Assembly: GCA_946481465.1 (NCBI GenBank)
Contig: CAMLOC010000233.1
Location: forward strand, 1 to 6,236
Origin: an uncultured Shinella sp.
GTDB taxonomy: Bacteria; Pseudomonadota; Alphaproteobacteria; Rhizobiales; Rhizobiaceae
Length of the DNA stretch: 6,236 nucleotides
Direction of reading: 5' to 3'
The stretch's first letter is position 1. Every line of letters starts with the position of its first letter. A program made the translations under genes and the position numbers. Positions 5,344 to 6,236 of the stretch are shown in pieces. A model generated the notes under the pieces. That model worked only from the letters and a program-made list of their open reading frames with translations, made no database searches and was not told the DNA's origin.

Positions 5344-6236
5344 TTATACTGCGCCGAACACACGACGGAAGATCGTGTCGACATGCTTGGTGTGGTAGCC
5401 AAGGTCGAACTTTTCGCGGATCTGCTCCTCGGAGAGCGCGGCGCGCACCTCCGCGTCGGCCAGCAGTTCCTCCAGGAAGTCCTTGCCCTGTTCCCAGACC
5501 TTCATGGCGTTGCGCTGCACGAGGCGGTAGGAATCCTCGCGCGAGACGCCGGCTTGCGTAAGGGCAAGCAGGACGCGCTGTGAATGAACAAGCCCGCGGA
5601 ACTTGTTGAGATTCTTCATCATATTGTCGGGATAGACCACCAGCTTCTCGATGACGCCGGCGAGCCGGTTCAGCGCGAAGTCAAGGGTGATGGTCGTGTC
5701 CGGGCCGATGCCGCGCTCGACGCTGGAATGGGAGATGTCGCGCTCGTGCCAGAGCGCCACGTTCTCCATGGCCGGGGTGACGGCCATGCGCACGAGGCGG
5801 GCGAGGCCCGTCAGGTTTTCCGTCAGCACCGGGTTGCGCTTGTGCGGCATGGCGGACGAGCCCTTCTGGCCCGGCGAGAAGAACTCTTCCGCCTCCAGCA
5901 CTTCCGTGCGCTGCATGTGGCGGATCTCGATGGCGACGTTCTCGATGGACGAGGCGATGACGCCGAGGGTGGCGAAGAACATGGCGTGGCGGTCGCGCGG
6001 GATGACCTGGGTCGAGACCGGCTCGATGGCCAGGCCCAGCCTTTCGGCCACGTAGGCCTCCACCTGCGGGTCTATGTTGGCGAAGCTGCCGATGGCGCCG
6101 GAAATGGCGGCCGTGGCGATTTCGGCGCGGGCGGCGACGAGGCGGGCGCGGTTGCGGGTGAACTCGGCATAGGCCTCGGCCAGCTTGACGCCGAAGGTGG
6201 TCGGCTCGGCATGGATGCCGTGGCTGCGGCCGATGG
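5344..6236 (-). CDS. purB: PurB, adenylosuccinate lyase (C-terminal two-thirds; gene runs off the right edge)
   Basis: Adenylosuccinate lyase removes fumarate from SAICAR (step after PurC) and from adenylosuccinate (last step to AMP); it is a cytosolic homotetramer of the fumarase/aspartase superfamily. The stop is TAA at 5344-5346 and the reading frame is open to the edge: 296 full codons plus the stop, against about 430-435 residues for the family, so about the first 135-140 residues are missing. Evidence: GRSHGIHAEPTTFG at the right end (general-acid His region, His at 6220-6222), the superfamily signature GSSAMPHKRNP (5830-5862) with the mobile-loop serine, and typical WHERDISHSSVERGIGPDTTI and HTKHVDTIFRRVFG near the end. 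Within this part the frame is continuous and all signatures are intact. A GTG at 6061-6063 can look like a start but lies inside the gene. It converges on the DUF2189 gene; its promoter is outside the window. Confidence 0.97.
   Translation of the reverse strand, partial: IGRSHGIHAEPTTFGVKLAEAYAEFTRNRARLVAARAEIATAAISGAIGSFANIDPQVEAYVAERLGLAIEPVSTQVIPRDRHAMFFATLGVIASSIENVAIEIRHMQRTEVLEAEEFFSPGQKGSSAMPHKRNPVLTENLTGLARLVRMAVTPAMENVALWHERDISHSSVERGIGPDTTITLDFALNRLAGVIEKLVVYPDNMMKNLNKFRGLVHSQRVLLALTQAGVSREDSYRLVQRNAMKVWEQGKDFLEELLADAEVRAALSEEQIREKFDLGYHTKHVDTIFRRVFGAV

Noticed and set aside
5182..5583. A plus-strand open frame spanning the DUF2189 end and antisense to purB
   Set aside because: It overlaps two well-supported genes, crosses the palindrome at 5289-5315 and has no recognisable motif.
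1..6236. Possible defence, mobile or other novel gene system
   Set aside because: All sizeable coding regions belong to recognisable housekeeping or signalling families, composition looks uniform, and no integrase, tRNA, CRISPR or toxin-antitoxin features are seen.

Overview
The window is a GC-rich piece of alphaproteobacterial chromosome, most likely from the Rhizobiaceae (Sinorhizobium/Ensifer, Rhizobium or a near relative such as Shinella). Four things point there: the DUF1476-type ATPase inhibitor (zeta subunit), which is restricted to alphaproteobacteria; the purC/purB setting; a roughly 107-bp intergenic element with two palindromes that resembles rhizobial RIME elements; and the style of the DUF2189 and GGDEF-EAL proteins. 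No tRNA, rRNA, CRISPR array, transposase or phage gene is visible.

Layout, left to right: the 5' end of purC on the minus strand (1-213); a divergent control region (214-438); a small plus-strand gene for the F1FO-ATPase zeta inhibitor (439-759) with a good Rho-independent terminator; a repeat-filled convergent gap (760-1027); a large minus-strand gene for a three-PAS, GGDEF-EAL cyclic-di-GMP enzyme (1028-3616); just upstream on the same strand, a small RBBP9/YdeN-type serine hydrolase (3698-4258), probably co-transcribed with it; a divergent control region (4259-4427); a plus-strand DUF2189 multi-pass membrane protein (4428-5231); a short convergent gap with a perfect 12-bp hairpin (5289-5315); and the 3' two-thirds of purB on the minus strand (5344-6236).

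How they fit together: PurC and PurB catalyse consecutive steps of purine synthesis (SAICAR formation, then fumarate release), and PurB acts again in making AMP. The genes between them are not purine genes. The zeta protein guards cellular ATP by blocking reverse rotation of the ATP synthase. The PAS-GGDEF-EAL protein would read an unidentified cytosolic cue and make or degrade c-di-GMP. The hydrolase and the DUF2189 protein have no firm role.

I found no convincing undescribed system. The best leads are the palindromic repeat whose terminal CTAG holds the stop codon of the GGDEF-EAL gene, the combination of an ETL variant and a missing I-site in that enzyme, and the hydrolase/c-di-GMP gene pair.
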